The notes under the pieces: generated by a model
The model's database searches: none
What the model saw: the letters and a program-made list of their open reading frames with translations, nothing else
What the model was told of the DNA's origin: nothing
In this document: positions 27,768-41,020 of the stretch, piece after piece
How the letters are laid out: each line of letters starts with the position of its first letter
How positions within the stretch are numbered: the stretch's first letter is position 1
Origin: Temnothorax longispinosus
Lineage: Eukaryota > Arthropoda > Insecta > Hymenoptera > Formicidae
Reading direction: 5' to 3'
Length of the DNA stretch: 64,000 bases
Assembly: GCF_030848805.1 (NCBI RefSeq)
Contig: NC_092365.1
Coordinates: 14,658,486 to 14,722,485 of the forward strand
Made by a program: the position numbers and the translations under genes

Positions 27768-29689
27768 TTATCTCTACAAGATAGAATTTAGATTATTAGT
27801 TTCTTTATGACAAGGCGCATCTATATAACATCTCTTTTCTTCGACGAACGCGCGACGTGAAAGTTGAAAGAGAAATATACATAAAAAAAGAAGATACAAT
27901 ATATATATATATGTATATGTGTGCGATGCATCTGCGATTTAAAAAGTTTGAGCTGTAATATTGATTATTCGCTGTAATTAAATTTAATAGAGCCTTTATA
28001 TCGCGACGAGCTCTGGTAAGATATCGCTCTTGCTACTGGGCTACATAATGTCCAGAGTAACCGGATCACGGAGGAGAATGTTCCACAGTGTGTTCGTGTT
28101 CGCTTCGAGACAGAGATTCCCAACTGATGTTTCGTGGACGTTTACGGGTCCACGGGCATTCCGAACGGTCCCGCATTCGGAATTCAGAGGGAAAACTCAT
28201 TAACATTCACATTAATTAAAGATATTTTTAGCGACACGCGCGCGAAACGCTTTCAACTTCGTGTTGAACGAACGAGATCAGTCGCGACGCCGCGGCGCCG
28301 CACGTTAGTGAAACGGAGAAATATGTAAAATAAAAGTACCTCTTTTTTTTAACTAGTGACTAATTAAAGGCAGACATTTAGAATTCATGCGAGATACTGA
28401 AACTAAAATTAATTCCTGCTTTTGATGGCACGCGCGTTTAATCCTTACTCTTATCTTTGATTAACATATAATTTATGAATAAAAGATCGGGCCACTCGTC
28501 ACTTAAACGAAAATCGAATTGCGAATCGTCCTTCTTTATACCTTTTTAATGCTTGTGACCCGAATAGTTGCACAATTAAATTTAAAACTTCAATCTATTT
28601 TTAAAAAGTTCTTTTTTCGTTTTCTGTGACGTATATATACGTAACTGGTTTTAAAGAGACTTCAGTATGGTATACGCAATAAAAATATAGCGTAAAGGGA
28701 AGTTGGAAACCGCTGGTATAAAGCAAGAGGAATAGATCAGAAAGAGGTGGATACAGACAAGAAGCGAGCACTATGTTGCCTGGAGGCAAGCAGGTGCGCA
28801 GCATCCTATCGCTTCTCCTCAGCGACGACGCTTGCTCAACTAGCGAATCTGTTCGCTTCGTGTGTGCACGCCGGCCGTCTCTGTAAGAAGATGCGTATCC
28901 ACGACCGGGAGCGTATTATAGGAGAGGCCTTTATGAACAGGGAACGTCCAGGTTTAGGGAAATCAGGTCGGACGGGACGCGAGGAACGTGTATCCTTCGA
29001 TAATCCGCGCTCAAAAGGCAATTTATTTTCGCATTTACGTAGATAATAAGCGTTTTGACTAATACAGTAAGTGCCTGGTGGCTCTTAATAAGAAAAAGTA
29101 GAATTAATATTATAATAAAGACGCGTTTCGCGTAAAGAGGAAAGCGATCGTTACGGGGAGTTACGGAGTCTCTCAAAGCGCTACTTTATAAGTATCATTA
29201 TATGCAGTTTAGCTTCAAACTTCAATTGCCCGTTGTGAAGGCATTCGCTTAAACGAAACAACGTAATGTGTGAACTTACTGTGGTCAATCCAAACCTGTA
29301 AAACCGGCTAAGACGGCTTAGCAGAAGCGTAATGGCGGCTTCGTTGCCGAGAAACTCGCTCGTCGAAAGGTTTCAATGGTAATACGATCGCGGTATTTTT
29401 CGCAAAATGTGGATTTCTGTCGTGGATAAATCGAGATAAATAAACGCGGCTTTATAAATTTCACAGGCTAACGTTATCGAGAACCGATAGGGAATAATTG
29501 CATATTGTGTCCCAATATTAAAAGGATGAGGTTTTTTTTTATCTATGTGCTTATTTCGCAAGGGCATCTCTTTGCACTCGCTTTATAGCTCGAGCGGCAT
29601 CGGCATCACGACATCCTCACTGAAAGCGAGTCGACTTCGTCAAAGAATCTGTCATTAAAGTTAAAAAAAAAAAACAACTCCGCGAGTCG
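27768..29689. other. Non-coding stretch, no gene recognised
   Basis: Mostly AT-rich. A 99-codon plus frame at 28747-29046 is K/R-rich without a recognisable fold, and a 61-codon frame runs opposite it at 28836-29021. No supported gene. Confidence 0.4.
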
Positions 29690-30220
29690 TTGTCGCTCTT
29701 TGCTTCATACAAGATGCTTACGTCGCGAAGAACACGGAACGATGATAAATCTTACAGCGATATATTTTTCGGTTCGGTCCGCAAAAGAGAAATGACTTCT
29801 TTCTCTTTCTCGTTCTTCCTGGCCTCCCTCTCTCTCTCTTTCTCTCTCTCTCTACCTCTTTCTACAGTCGTGAAGGAATCCGAGCACAACCGACAAACGG
29901 CGATCGTCGATTGTACCTTGGAGAAGTCGGCGCGCAAGTCGGTCCAGGTGCATTCTCCGCTCCGCTGCGGGGCTGCGGGAAACCGCAAACACCCGATGCC
30001 AGCAGCCTTACTGCGCGCGTCCGAAAGAAAGAACGAGGGAGCGCAAGGGCATTATAAGAAGGCGGACCGAGTGAAAGAGAGAAAGGAGGACAGGGAGAGA
30101 GAAAGGAGTGGTCCTGTGTATCTGACGTCGTGTATAGAAAACAAAAGCGTAATCATGCTCCTACCGGACAAAAAGAACCGCCGAGATAAATATCTGAAAC
30201 GTGTTGCACAAAACTTTTAA

Positions 30221-31310
30221 TGAATTAGAAAGACAAGTTAATCCATCGTCGCCGTCGCCCGGGTGCGTCGCGGGTGACGCATTAAAAACGCTTATTCAGC
30301 ACTTCTGAAAACCTATGATGTAGCGCGACGGTAACAATGACGCAGTGTTTCGCCCTTATTCCTTCCGTTCTTGCCCATATGTTTTTTCTTCCGACCGCGA
30401 TATCGCGATATATAAAACTCGAAATTGTAAGCGATCGCGTTAAATTCTTGCGCGTCGATATTTTCTAGCTCGCGTGAGATGAAGATATCGACGCGCCGCG
30501 CGTTAACGGGGCCTGGTAATTGCCGATGGGGGACCATGGAAAAAAAAAGGAAAGCGTTAAGCACATACTAAACCGGCGGATTAATAAATCGGTTATGAAC
30601 GGTTACGAGCATGGCGTGGAACATCGTTGCGGCAGAGACAGAGACATTGAATAATTCCGATCTATTAATCGGCTATATATTTTGGCCGGCCATTGTGGCG
30701 GACGGATTGTTTATCTTCGAACCGCCTCTCGCTCGGCTGTATCTTCGCGCTGATTTCGCTGCGCTAACAGGTTCCACGGTCAGTCGGAGTCGGAGACGGC
30801 AAATTAGCCGGCCGGACGGCGCGCGGGGTTGGGAAGAGAGAGAGAAGGAGCAGAGGCAGATGCGGGATTCTTGGCAGGGTCAAACCCCCCAGCTATCTTC
30901 TGCTGCCGCTTATACCTCGCTCCGATCTCCACCGCCCCGCTTCCGTTGCCCGCTGCTCCCAGTCCTCTTTCTCTCTTTCCTCCCTTCCCTGTCCCCCCTC
31001 CTTCCCCTCTCGTGGCAAAAAATCAGCGTGTATGCGCACACAGAAACCCGTGTGGAATAAGAGGGCGAGGTAGATTGAGGAGGTTGAAGGGGTGGGGTTT
31101 ATATACGCACAGGTCGGCAGGTAGGAAAGATACGCGCGCGGCAACCGGTTCTCTCTCCCCTTTTGCGCCTCCGCAGACTCCGATGGGTACAGGTTCCCCG
31201 AACCGGTCCAGGCCGGATCGCGTGTTGCTCGCGTGGCCGGACGCAGCCGAGGACCGGCGGAAGCGTCCGAGTTCCAGCATTACACACAAATTGCGCCATT
31301 ACGTGTAATG
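30221..31310. other. GC-rich, CT-rich island
   Basis: CpG-rich with long pyrimidine runs at about 30900-31020. Several overlapping frames of up to 159 codons exist on both strands, all P/S/R-rich and unrecognised. It resembles a promoter or 5' UTR island. No transcript can be assigned. Confidence 0.3.
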
Positions 31311-31395
31311 GGGCTAGAAAAAAATGAGCGGATAGATCGTGCCGGATGATGATGGCCGGGGAAGCTGGCCGCGCGGATGATCGCGGGAACGAAGA

Positions 31396-31417
31396 TGCAC
31401 GCGCGCGCGCGCGCGCA
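31396..31417. repeat. CG dinucleotide repeat
   Basis: An uninterrupted alternating C/G run of about 20 bases: rare in a genome of this composition and a candidate Z-DNA-forming tract. Confidence 0.8.
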
Positions 31418-32249
31418 CGTTACACTAGATTTCGCAAATTGGTTCCGAGTCGCCAGTCCGAATTTGACACGATAGAGAGAGAATTTTGACACTGTTTCTT
31501 TGCAATTCCACGTTCAATTGAAACGGATGTTCGACTGTCTCTCGGTACGCGTATACCGATTGGATCCGCCATCAATCCGATTCTCTGTCCATGATCGTTA
31601 TATACGGATTACAGATATCCCATGCAGCGCTTATTGATTTTAGCCGTTCGCAGAAACACACGCGCGTATTCCCACACCTGCCTACGTGCGCGGAATTTAA
31701 AGGAAATTAGCTTTGTCGAATTTTCTCTTTTTTCTTTCTTCAAGCATAATACGAGAAGCGCGCGGCGCGGCGCGGCGGCAGCCTCGGCAGCGTACCGTCC
31801 GCGGCGCCTCACCATAATTTTCTTCAATATAGTGCTATATCCTCTCGCTGATGTATTGTAACCGGTATCCTATCGAATCAAGCAGGTGGCTCGACGGGCT
31901 CCCTTATATTTTGACGATTAGTTCTGGACCCCAGCTTCTTCTCGAAGGACGGACTCCGCTCACAACACCTTTCTCTCAGCCAGGGCCGCAGCCTTGCTTA
32001 TTTCCTCGCAAATGAGTACCGCGAAGATACTAGAAATACATTTTGTATTCGGGAGAATAATGCGAAAAATAAGTTGCGATAAAACTAGCTTGTTCCCTTT
32101 CGTTAAACTTCGAGTTTTAATTGTCGACCCTGTTCTAACGTTAACAACTTTCTGTAACTTACTAATTGTATCACTTCCCTTTAGCCTGCGTTAGTTATGA
32201 GATATACCACCACCAATTAAGACACTACATCGTTGAATAATTCCGTAGT

Positions 32250-32900
32250 TTGTCTAAATTTTAATACTTTTCGCGCGAATGCAGTAATGCAATAGAAAAA
32301 ATAGATCACCGGAAAATAATACGAGGTAGGTATACTCGAGAATTAGAGATCGCTTCTTCTATATGTGACGCCTTGTATCATTTTAAAGATATTTAATAGA
32401 TATTTAGATATTTTCCCAGGTATCAAATACCAGGGAATAAAGAGGCTAAAATTCTATATGCATCACTGTTAAAATATTAAAGGTTGAAATTTAAACCAAT
32501 CTCTTGAGTTAAATAACGTTTTGTTATTTTAACTACCACGTGTATTGACATTTATTACTTTAACACAAAACAATATTATTTTAACTTTTCATTGGTTTAG
32601 TTAAATTAACAGTCATATTTTAAGTCAAATTAACGTCATATTGAATAGAAGCAGTGGCGAACCTACAGGAATGGTTAAAAATGATTCAAATTGAGTATAA
32701 TTGACACTCCGAATTTAACAGTGTACGAAAATATCTAAATATCAATTAAATATCTTTTTAAAATGATACAGACGTCACATAGAAGAAGCTAGGCGATCTC
32801 TAATTCTCTCGAGTACCTATACCTTGTACTATTTTCCGGTGATTTATTTTTTCTGTATTACAGTATTGCACTCGCGCGAAAAATATTAAAATTTAGACAA
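32250..32900. mobile_element. Non-autonomous DNA transposon with long terminal inverted repeats
   Basis: The left end TTGTCTAAATTTTAATA (32250) matches the reverse complement of the right end, which finishes ATTTAGACAA at 32900. The inverted arms run about 165-175 bases each (32250-32416 and 32727-32900) with around 85-90% visual similarity, including the segments CACCGGAAAATAATAC and TCTCGAGAATTAG and the matching ATCATTTTAAA blocks. About 310 bases of AT-rich, non-coding DNA lie between them. No transposase frame; target-site duplication not evident. Confidence 0.8.
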
Positions 32901-33231
32901 TGCTGTCTCAAGCGTTGCTTTGTTACATTGTTAATTTACGATTTTTAACGTCAAGTCAATATATTATACACACATATATCCACGTAGCCTTCAATATACA
33001 ATGTGATAATGAAAAGAATAAAAGACGCGTAAACTCTGTGTTAACATTAAAGAAGATGCACGCCGACGTATCTCCTTTAAAACGCCCCTAAAGTACCTCA
33101 ACTTTCTCATTTTCTTCATCTCAACTCCTCGTCCCCTAAATTAACTATAAAAAAGAAATAATTGCAATCCGTGCGAAAGAGGCGTTAATGGAACCAACAT
33201 CTCGTAAAAGTATCCCGTTTCCACAAAGGTT
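32901..33231. other. Non-coding spacer
   Basis: AT-rich. One 63-codon plus frame begins just inside the transposon end and has no domain. Nothing else seen. Confidence 0.45.
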
Positions 33232-33892
33232 TTACAATAGAACAATGATGGGTTCCTCGAAGGTACCCCGCGGAGGGAGCGCAAAGAAATTGAGCCAGGC
33301 TAATGGATAACGAATAAGATTCTTCGCCGCGATGTTGATCGAGAGAGGATCATCGGATCCGCTCTTCGTGGAACCCTTTCTACCGCCGGCTGCGTCCCTG
33401 GGGGATCGAGACAGCCGGTCATCCTGGTTGCCGCGTTGGCCGCCGGGTCGGCCGGACCCCGACGTCGACGGCGTAGCTTGCGCGTGCACTTGCCGCGAGG
33501 GAAAGGTGGATGGCCGCGACCTTGATGCGCGTGGTTCTCGCGTGCCCGAACCTACACGAGCCTCCGCGAGGACGGCCGAAGCGGGCACGACCGGCCGACC
33601 ACGACCAACGCCTGGTACACGGTTGTTAAATTATATCTCCGCGCTCTCTTCCAGCATCTTCCCCCAGCCTCTCTCACTCCTTCTCTTTTCCCCCTTTCGG
33701 ACTTGTGTTTCTTCAGCGTCCCGTCCCTTCAGCTTCCTATCCTCCTCTCCACGCGTCGCGCGCCTCATCTCCTTTTTCTCGACTCTTCACGCACTCGCGC
33801 GCGCACACACACGCGCATTCGCGTGCTCGTGCATGAGATCTCACGGAAGCTGGAATGACTATCGCTACACTCGGTTCTCGAGCCCCGGCTAG

Positions 33893-35299
33893 TTCTACGA
33901 TGGGACCGGTATCTCAACTTAACCGACCAGTCATCCGGGGCAGCCAGTGTCTCTCAACGCGTCACCGACGCGTCCGAATATTATGAATTACGCCCGCGGC
34001 TTACCCTGAAGATTATCCGAAAACACGATGCTTGTCGAGATCCCTTAGGCACCACGCTGATACAATCGACTTTCCGTGACCACGACACGTCCCATGAAAC
34101 CCGCATCAAGTTGTACAAGATTGTCGGCGGATGCTTTGCATCTTCGAGAAGAATAATCGCGAACATTTGCATGTATTAGCAATCTCGAATATCTTCCAAT
34201 TATCAGACGATTACTTCCTAAAATGTATCTAGAGATGAAGAAATAAAGAATTGAAGAAATGAAGAAATAGAGAATTAACGAAACGAGGAAATGTATTCGT
34301 TTTAGGAAAGACATTTATAATGCTTAAAGCCATTTAATATATGCATACGTAGAAAAATGAATTAAATTCATAGTTTTTAGAATAATACAGAATACTATGA
34401 AAATGCAGATATATAGATCCTTTTTTATGTACTTATTATATAACGATATTTTTCCTTTGCAAAGTTTATTAAAATACAATGACAGCATTTGGATGCTAAT
34501 ATTAGATTCATTTATCGTAGATTTCTACGAAAACAAAATTTTGAATTGTTTTGAAACTTGAATTATAATTTTTCAACGAAATGCCACGACTTGATGTCAT
34601 CAGTGTCTTATTGTTCTCTAATGAAATCTTCCTTCCAGAAAGATAAATGAATCTTGCCGGCACGACTCGGTTGTATTGTGGGTTGCCAGATTCAGGGGTC
34701 CATAAAACTTTTTTGACGCTCCATAGCATGGGAAACAAGGTTCTTCCGATCGTATGTCTTTAATCGAAATAAGCTAAACCAAAGTACGTTATCCGAATGA
34801 GCAATATAATTAAAAGAAATTTCTTGAAATAAATAAAAAACTCAGACGCTCGATTTAATAATTCTCGATGATTCTTAGAGCCGAATACAAAAGCACAAAA
34901 GGTTTGCATAAAAAATAATTGAAATCGAAGTAGCGTATCAAGTACAATTTCTTGAAGTACTCTGCCGAAGCGCTAGAGCAAAGGACGGTACAAAAACTTG
35001 CCGTCCTTGAATTCCATCGGGACGCATATGCAGCTGTAACATATTTTGATGCAGGATCGACATATTCATGGATGCTCAGAAAGCATTTCTAAAATTATAT
35101 CGAGTGGTATCATATGGGTTTAAAAAGGTACTATAAATACAATGCGTGTAGAAAATAAGAAAATATATATATATTTCAATTTCAATTTTTTCCTTCCCTT
35201 ATTAGTATTTCTCGATAATTATAAATTACTTATAGTTAACTATTTGTAAAATGCATTCTTATATTACATAGACTTAATCACATTTCTAAGCGTAATAAA
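33893..35299. other. Spacer 3' of seipin
   Basis: AT-rich DNA downstream of the seipin stop codon on the minus strand. The first few hundred bases (about 35,299 down to 35,000) should contain the seipin 3' UTR, but I found no canonical AATAAA on the minus strand there. Other frames are short and unrecognised. Confidence 0.45.
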
Positions 35300-35460
35300 T
35301 TATTTAACCAACGCTCCACTCGATGACTCAGCTATTAGTGTGGAAATTTCCTGGATATAGCTCGGTTCTCCCTTAACAAGTTTTTCTCCTTCTATACTCT
35401 TCTCCTCACTTTTGAGGTCTGTTACGGACAATGTATCTTCTTGAGATGATGTGTCTGACA
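35300..35460 (-). CDS. Seipin: Seipin coding exon 5 (C-terminal tail)
   Basis: Acceptor CTTTAAAG after a T-rich tract; phase 1 joins exon 4 to give L-S-D-T-S-S. Encodes the last 53 residues of a hydrophilic Ser/Glu-rich tail, stop TAA at 35300-35302. Confidence 0.85.
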
Positions 35461-37104
35461 CTTTAAAGGATAATTTTTTTTTTTAATAATTCTGATGCAT
35501 CACGTCGTATGTTAAAATAAACTCAACATATTACAAAATAACTTACAATCGCTCTTAAGATCATTATCTTCTTCTACCTCGCCTTTTTCATAACTGAAAT
35601 TCTCATCCGTATTTTCCTCTTCAGTTCCAAAGTGTATGTATGACAGCGTACACACAAGCATTATGAAAAACAAGTTTGTACCAATACCAACACAGGCTGA
35701 TAGAATTGGCCAATAAAACATCCAGTAACGTAATCCCGATAAGTTGGCATTTATCATAAGATTAGCAGAATAGAATTCTATATGTCGTGATTGAATCTCG
35801 ATAAAGATAATTGTTACCGGATGACTCTGGAATATTTAAAATTACATCCCAGTATTAGATATTTCTTATAAAATATTTCTTATAAACTAATTGTATAAAA
35901 TAATTGTATAAAAAATCCTACACGCGGAAGAAAAATGATGTTGTATCAACAGCATCAGTGTTATCGAGATAAAATTTATTGATGCAACATTAATATTAAT
36001 AAATAAAAAACATCAGATAATTGTTTTAATAATTTAAATATTTGGTCCAATAATATCCAATTGAATTAACTATTTATGCTTGTGGCAGCCCGTGACGTTG
36101 ACGTTTAATTGAAACAACTTCATTTTTTTTTCCGTGTACTAAAATCCTTACCTGATCCTCTTCAAAGTTGCCAAACAATTCTAGACCAATGTCCTGCTTC
36201 TCTTCAACGTTTCCGAATATCATCATAGGTGAAAACGTGAGAGTTGTAAGCGTGTGTAACAGTGTGCTGCGATAATGCAACATAGCTGATTTACACGTAT
36301 GGTCCACGAGGTATCCATCGCGGCTCCGCAATTGCGCGCAAACCATAAACATACCTTGAGAGAAAATTAACTAGCTATAGAACACGATTGAACATTCTTA
36401 AAATCAGCAATCACACAATCAGCTTTACCGAGCTCTTTGTTCGCCGGCGATTCTGGCATTTCCAGATGTAAATTTACTTTGTATGGCTGCCCTACCATCA
36501 GAAGCTGTTGTTTCTTGGTCAACTGCACATGAGCCTGCGGAAAGCTACAAATTCCCTTCTGCTCGTCGCACGATCTAAATAAATATTAATAACAAAATTG
36601 AAATACCATTAAATCCAATTATTATTTAACATAATTCGACTAAATTGTTATCATTATCTTCCATAGGCAAACATTGGATGTCACTAGACACTCAGCTATT
36701 ATTATTATTATTTCATTAACTATTATTATTTTATTAATATTATTATCGTGAAAATTTAGTAGTGAACTTTGTTCACAATCCTTAGACCTTGACATCCTCG
36801 AAAAGTATCTAACAATAAGTATTGTCGTTGTCATACTTTAGAATTAACACACAAAATGCGGAACCGTAAGTGGAACTTACTTGAATTGTAAATGCACGGG
36901 ACGTACGTACGACATGCTGGGCATGTAGGAATAGTAAAAAACCGTGTAAAGAAATATGGATAGCCATACTATGAAGATGGTGCTAATGACAACAACACCA
37001 CCGCGGAAAACCGTGTCCCTGGCGGATTCCACACTCCGCCTGGTGGTTTTCCGAAAGTTAAACCACTTTTTACCAATCTCGCCCAGCAATCGCGTGATTA
37101 ACAT
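35300..37104 (-). CDS. Seipin: Seipin (BSCL2 family), complete, five coding exons
   Basis: ER membrane protein that forms rings at ER-lipid droplet contacts and organises droplet budding and triglyceride storage. Coding exons on the minus strand are 37104-36881, 36574-36429, 36354-36152, 35826-35547 and 35460-35300, all with GT-AG borders and matching phases, giving 337 aa. Visible parts: a cytosolic N-terminus of about 35 residues; TM1 at about 36-58; a lumenal beta-sandwich domain at about 60-222 with the family segments CSFPQAHV, GQPYKVNLHLEMPESPANKELGM and MLHYRS; the motif SGLRYW; TM2 at about 226-254; and an acidic, serine-rich cytosolic tail of about 80 residues ending at TAA (35300). 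The start ATG (37104) is the only one upstream of TM1 in frame. Identification rests on the clear family motifs; the tail is variable in the family. The next gene upstream (CRAL-TRIO) is on the same strand. Confidence 0.95.
35547..35826 (-). CDS. Seipin: Seipin coding exon 4 (end of lumenal domain and TM2)
   Basis: Acceptor TTCCAG, donor T|GTAAGT. Begins SHPVTIIFIEIQS, completes the lumenal fold with SGLRYWMFYWP, carries TM2 and enters the acidic tail (EEENTDENF, EVEEDND). Confidence 0.94.
36152..36354 (-). CDS. Seipin: Seipin coding exon 3
   Basis: Acceptor CTCAAG, donor CAG|GTAAGG, phase 1 to 0. Encodes residues 124-191 of the lumenal domain (MFMVC, KSAMLHYRS, MMIFGNVEEKQ). Confidence 0.94.
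36429..36574 (-). CDS. Seipin: Seipin coding exon 2
   Basis: Acceptor TTTAG, donor G|GTAAAG. Encodes about residues 76-124, including the lumenal motifs CSFPQAHVQL and LEMPESPANKELG. Confidence 0.94.
36881..37104 (-). CDS. Seipin: Seipin coding exon 1 (N-terminus and TM1)
   Basis: Starts at ATG 37104 and ends at a GTAAGT donor in phase 2. Encodes residues 1-74 plus part of 75: a basic amphipathic N-terminus, then hydrophobic TM1 around VVVISTIFIVWLSIFLYTVF. Confidence 0.94.
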
Positions 37105-39001
37105 TTTGCACGATTATTTCTAAAACCGCGCGACAAGATTTATTTTTGGAGAACGTCGATTGTGTGCGTTCGATGGCCAATGTTACATAACGACGATTAA
37201 GCACCGATTGAATCTCGTTAAATTCTTTTTATAATTTCACTGCTGTTTTAATGCGTGCATCAACCGAATATGTTTATAATCGAAAAACTTTCAGGTGCGA
37301 TCACGCGAGATGAGACTCTGAAGAACGAGCGACATCGACTCGTGCGACTTGTGTATACGCATCGCCGGGTGATAACAGGCCGAGTATCTCCGAAGCTATG
37401 TGGATATCAACAATGTGTTTTTTCATCTCCAACGTGCTCCGGGAGATCCGAAAGGTTATGTATAAATGAATGTAAACATGATACGAAAACGTGAATCGCA
37501 TCGACATATGGTGCGATCCTGTAGATGTCGAGAATTTCTCCGTCGAGCCTTCTGATTCTTCCTTTTTGGAAAGGAACGGTCTCTCTAGATGGCGTCAGTA
37601 CTTTACGTCTCGACACGGCAATTATGCTAAAATAACGAAAAAAAAAAGAAATTTGCAACAAGTAGAGCTTGTGAAACTCGGAATTTTGACTTGTATGTAC
37701 CTCTCATCGCGTTATATTCCTCTTTATTAATTTACCAGTTTGGGTCTTTGTAATTCAAATCTTCAAGCATAAAGTTCTAAGGAATTCGTAGAATCATCAA
37801 TCATGAGATTTGTTTTAGTGCCACCTCTTATCTAATTATATTCTCCTAATACTTTGTTGATTTTTGAAAATTCGAATTTTATTGAAAGGTTTTCTAATTT
37901 ACGAAAGACTGATGCCGATCCGATAAGTTATTTATATTCGGTAATGTTCCTGCCAACTTTGCCAACCGTAAATAAATCAAACCTGCTATATAGTTACCGA
38001 CGTCAAGAAATTCTCCAGCGAGATATAACGTAGTTTTGATACATGTATTGTATATGTATAAGTTTAATTAACTTTATTAATTAAGCTAATTAATAGATTA
38101 ATATATCCGTTATACATTTGCAAAGAAAATTTTTTTGGTGTGAGAAATGACGAACCTTAGAGATGTAGACTCGTCAATTTACTTGCCAAATGATGTTCCA
38201 ATATCGAAAATTTAACTACTAAATTTAAATACTTAAGTAGCAACTCACTTCAATTCGATTTAATAACGTTTGACGAAATGTATTCCTTTAACAACTTTGA
38301 CGAGATTTTTCAAGAGTCATATTTTGAAATTGGTTTCGGAGGTACTTTTATCGATATTTGAAGCCGTTTAGACAACGTTATTACGTCTATTATAAATTTT
38401 ACAGTTATTTTCATTAATTTATGATATCCAATTGTGTATTATTTGATCAAAGAAAGGGAATTTGTCTCGAAGCGCTGTATGTAGCGCTGTATTTGAGAAC
38501 AGGAAATCTTACGTGTTTCTTTATTTTTCTCTTTTTACAAAGCTTATTTAGCCAAGTTACTCCACACATTTTAACTTAAAATTTAAGACAAAATTAATTT
38601 GTTTTATTGAGAAGTAGTATTCGGTTTCGGAACAAAATGGTTTGCCCTGATAATCTTTTGCAATTCTATTCATAAGAGATCTTTATTTAGGTTTCTCTGA
38701 CACATTTATTTTAAATTTCTTTAAAAATAACTTGAAAAATCCTTCATTCTTCTTGATGCACACATTTAATTTCAATTGATGAAAAAGAAAGGAATACGGA
38801 GGATGAGGAGCAGATAGCATCTCTTTGGAGTCAAGGACGCGATTATCTGCGAGAAGTCACGCATGAGAATTAGAAAGCGGTAATGACGCCACGCGATTGT
38901 GTCTTTATTTAACTGTACATCATACGATAAGTGTCTTACGCTATTTGTTACATTATGCACCAACCAACTAACGTTATTTTTCTTTAACGTAAGATCGGTC
39001 A
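37105..39001. other. Spacer between seipin and the CRAL-TRIO gene
   Basis: Contains the seipin 5' flank (37105 to about 37600) and the CRAL-TRIO 3' UTR (39001 down to about 38880). Small frames on both strands at 37255-37730 overlap each other and have no domain. The rest is AT-rich with nothing recognised. Confidence 0.5.
38904..38909 (-). terminator. Candidate polyadenylation signal for the CRAL-TRIO gene
   Basis: TTTATT on the plus strand is AATAAA on the minus strand, about 95 bases past the stop codon at 39002. Further copies lie at 38682-38687 and 38705-38710. Distance and sequence fit a poly(A) signal; use is inferred. Confidence 0.5.
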
Positions 39002-41020
39002 TCAGCCGTCATCGCCGTTGTGACAATCTTTTAGATCCTCGATAGTGTCCGACATAATTTTGGGACTCGTCATATTGTCAGGCGAATAATTACGAAACAG
39101 CGCTTCCTCCTCCCGGAAATATTTCTGCAATTGATCCAACTTCATGCAGTGCGCTTCTGCAAATTAAAACGATCAATATTAATTATTTGTCGGTTTGCGA
39201 CCGACAAAGTTAGTTCTAATAATAAACCGAATTCTTTTATGCAGTAAAACATGTCGTTGCCGATATATCGGTACTATTTGCCATTGCGCAATATGTACTT
39301 ACTATGAAGATTTGCAACACAGTCCAATTCCCCACCAAAGTCCTTCGGCAGACACTCGGGCGGTACATGTGGATACACGTCGGAGACGTCACCCGTGTAA
39401 AGATGAAGCTACGGAGTGACGAAAGTTAAAGTCAACCGCTGGCGTGACCGCCTGCCGGATGCACGAGGCCAGAAATGTCAACGTATCCTCTTAATGTCAG
39501 TGCGCAGAAATGTGTATTCATGGCACGTATGTAAACGCATGTATGAATCTAGTTTTCAACTCGTACAATCCCGATCGGTTCGAGTTTGATCAAAGCTAAT
39601 TCACAAAGTTAAATTAAAAAAGTCGGCAGCCGCAAAAATTAGAATCTAGCGATTGCACCTCGTAGAGAATACGTTCATAATGCAGGATGATTTGTCAAAT
39701 TTCATCATGTTGAATCACATTCCGTTGGGAAATCAAATTACCATTTCGTAAAGCTCTTGCTTCATGAACGGCCTGATGAGCGCAAGCACCTTGTCCATGA
39801 ACCAGACCGCGTTCAGCACGTGCATGGCTTTGAGCCTCACCGGCATGCCTTCTTGAAGGTATTCGAAGAACTTGCGGATGCTGTTTATCGACAGTCTGGT
39901 CAGGTGACCAAGTCGCATGCCGGCCATGTCGAAAAGAAATATGTATCCCGCCGAACAACCGTTCCTGTAGAGGCTCGCGTCGACGGACATCATCAGCAGC
40001 TTGATGCCGTCGTTGAATACGTACTTGGACGGCCGCGAATCCGCCAGGCGATGAAAAATTATCCGGTTACCATTTTTATCAGGCTTGGGAAGCATCACAA
40101 ACTCCCTACAGCACAGTTAAGTTGATCTTTTTTTTATACTTTTAATACATTGCATAAAAAGAAAATGACAGAAATGGACAGTCGTAGACAGATGAGACAA
40201 AAATTCTCTGTTTTTGTAAGAACTGAATTTTCGGAATCGAAAAGTCAAGGACGCAAAAGTGGAAGGCTCTTTCTCGATACCAAGTGGATTTTGCGCCGTA
40301 GTAGCGTGACGCGGAAAAATTACAGCGATAAAGATACTTAATCCGGCCGTATTAAGCGTAAGGTATTATTGGCAGACGCGCAATTTGTACGCACGGTGTG
40401 AAATGAAGGGCGTGAAGGAATTTAAAGAGAAAAAGAAGGATCGATCGAGGCAGAAATCGTTTTGCATCCATGTTGAAATTATCGGAGTGAAAACATATTG
40501 AATAACACGTTTTTGTTAAGATGTTTGTGTTGAATCGATGAGCTCAATCAGCATAAATGTATATTATAAAGGTTTTTTGTAGGTTTTTTTCGAATTATTC
40601 CCGCGATTTCTTATATTCGTGACGTGAGGATCATACACGCGCGACGCGAGACAAAGTCCTCTTTTACTTGCGAAACAAAGCTTTCCTTTCACGTTACTTA
40701 ATGTTTAGTTGAACGAAGATTATTTAAGAGGTGTTGATAAGTGCTTACAAGGCTTTCAAAGAACGTTGTAGATAGTCCAGACTGGGATCCCTGTCGCTAA
40801 AAAATTCCGGAACCGTGGCTCGCATCCTATAATAAACGTTCATGCATCGTTTTGTGGCCTCCACATCAAAGTAACAACTATGCGCAAATAATGCCAATTG
40901 CTCATCGGGAATTCTGGGGAGGCCTCGTTCTTTCGCCCATTTTTGCAGATCCTCCAAAAGCTCGTCCGTGATTTCCGGGTATTCCTTCCGCGAATCATCG
41001 ATCGTGTGGCCAAACTTCAT
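39002..41020 (-). CDS. CRAL-TRIO lipid-transfer protein (alpha-TTP/clavesin-like), four coding exons
   Basis: Cytosolic Sec14-type protein expected to carry a hydrophobic ligand (a retinoid, tocopherol or phosphoinositide) between membranes; the ligand cannot be read from sequence. Coding exons on the minus strand are 41020-40749, 40105-39742, 39408-39303 and 39156-39002; all phases agree, giving 298 aa. The N-terminal helical CRAL-TRIO-N part (about 15-90) holds ELLEDLQKWAKERGLPRIPDEQL and ATKRCMNVYYRMR. The lipid-binding core (about 95-235) has NGCSAGYIFLFDMAGMRLGHLTR, the LQEGMPVRLKAMHVLNA segment that lines the pocket lid, and the closing PPECLPKDFGG. The C-terminal helix ends at TGA (39002). 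The ATG is the second base of its exon after a TTTTTTATAG acceptor, so at least one untranslated exon lies upstream. Length is normal for insect family members. The family has many paralogues in insects, so the exact orthologue is open. Confidence 0.93.
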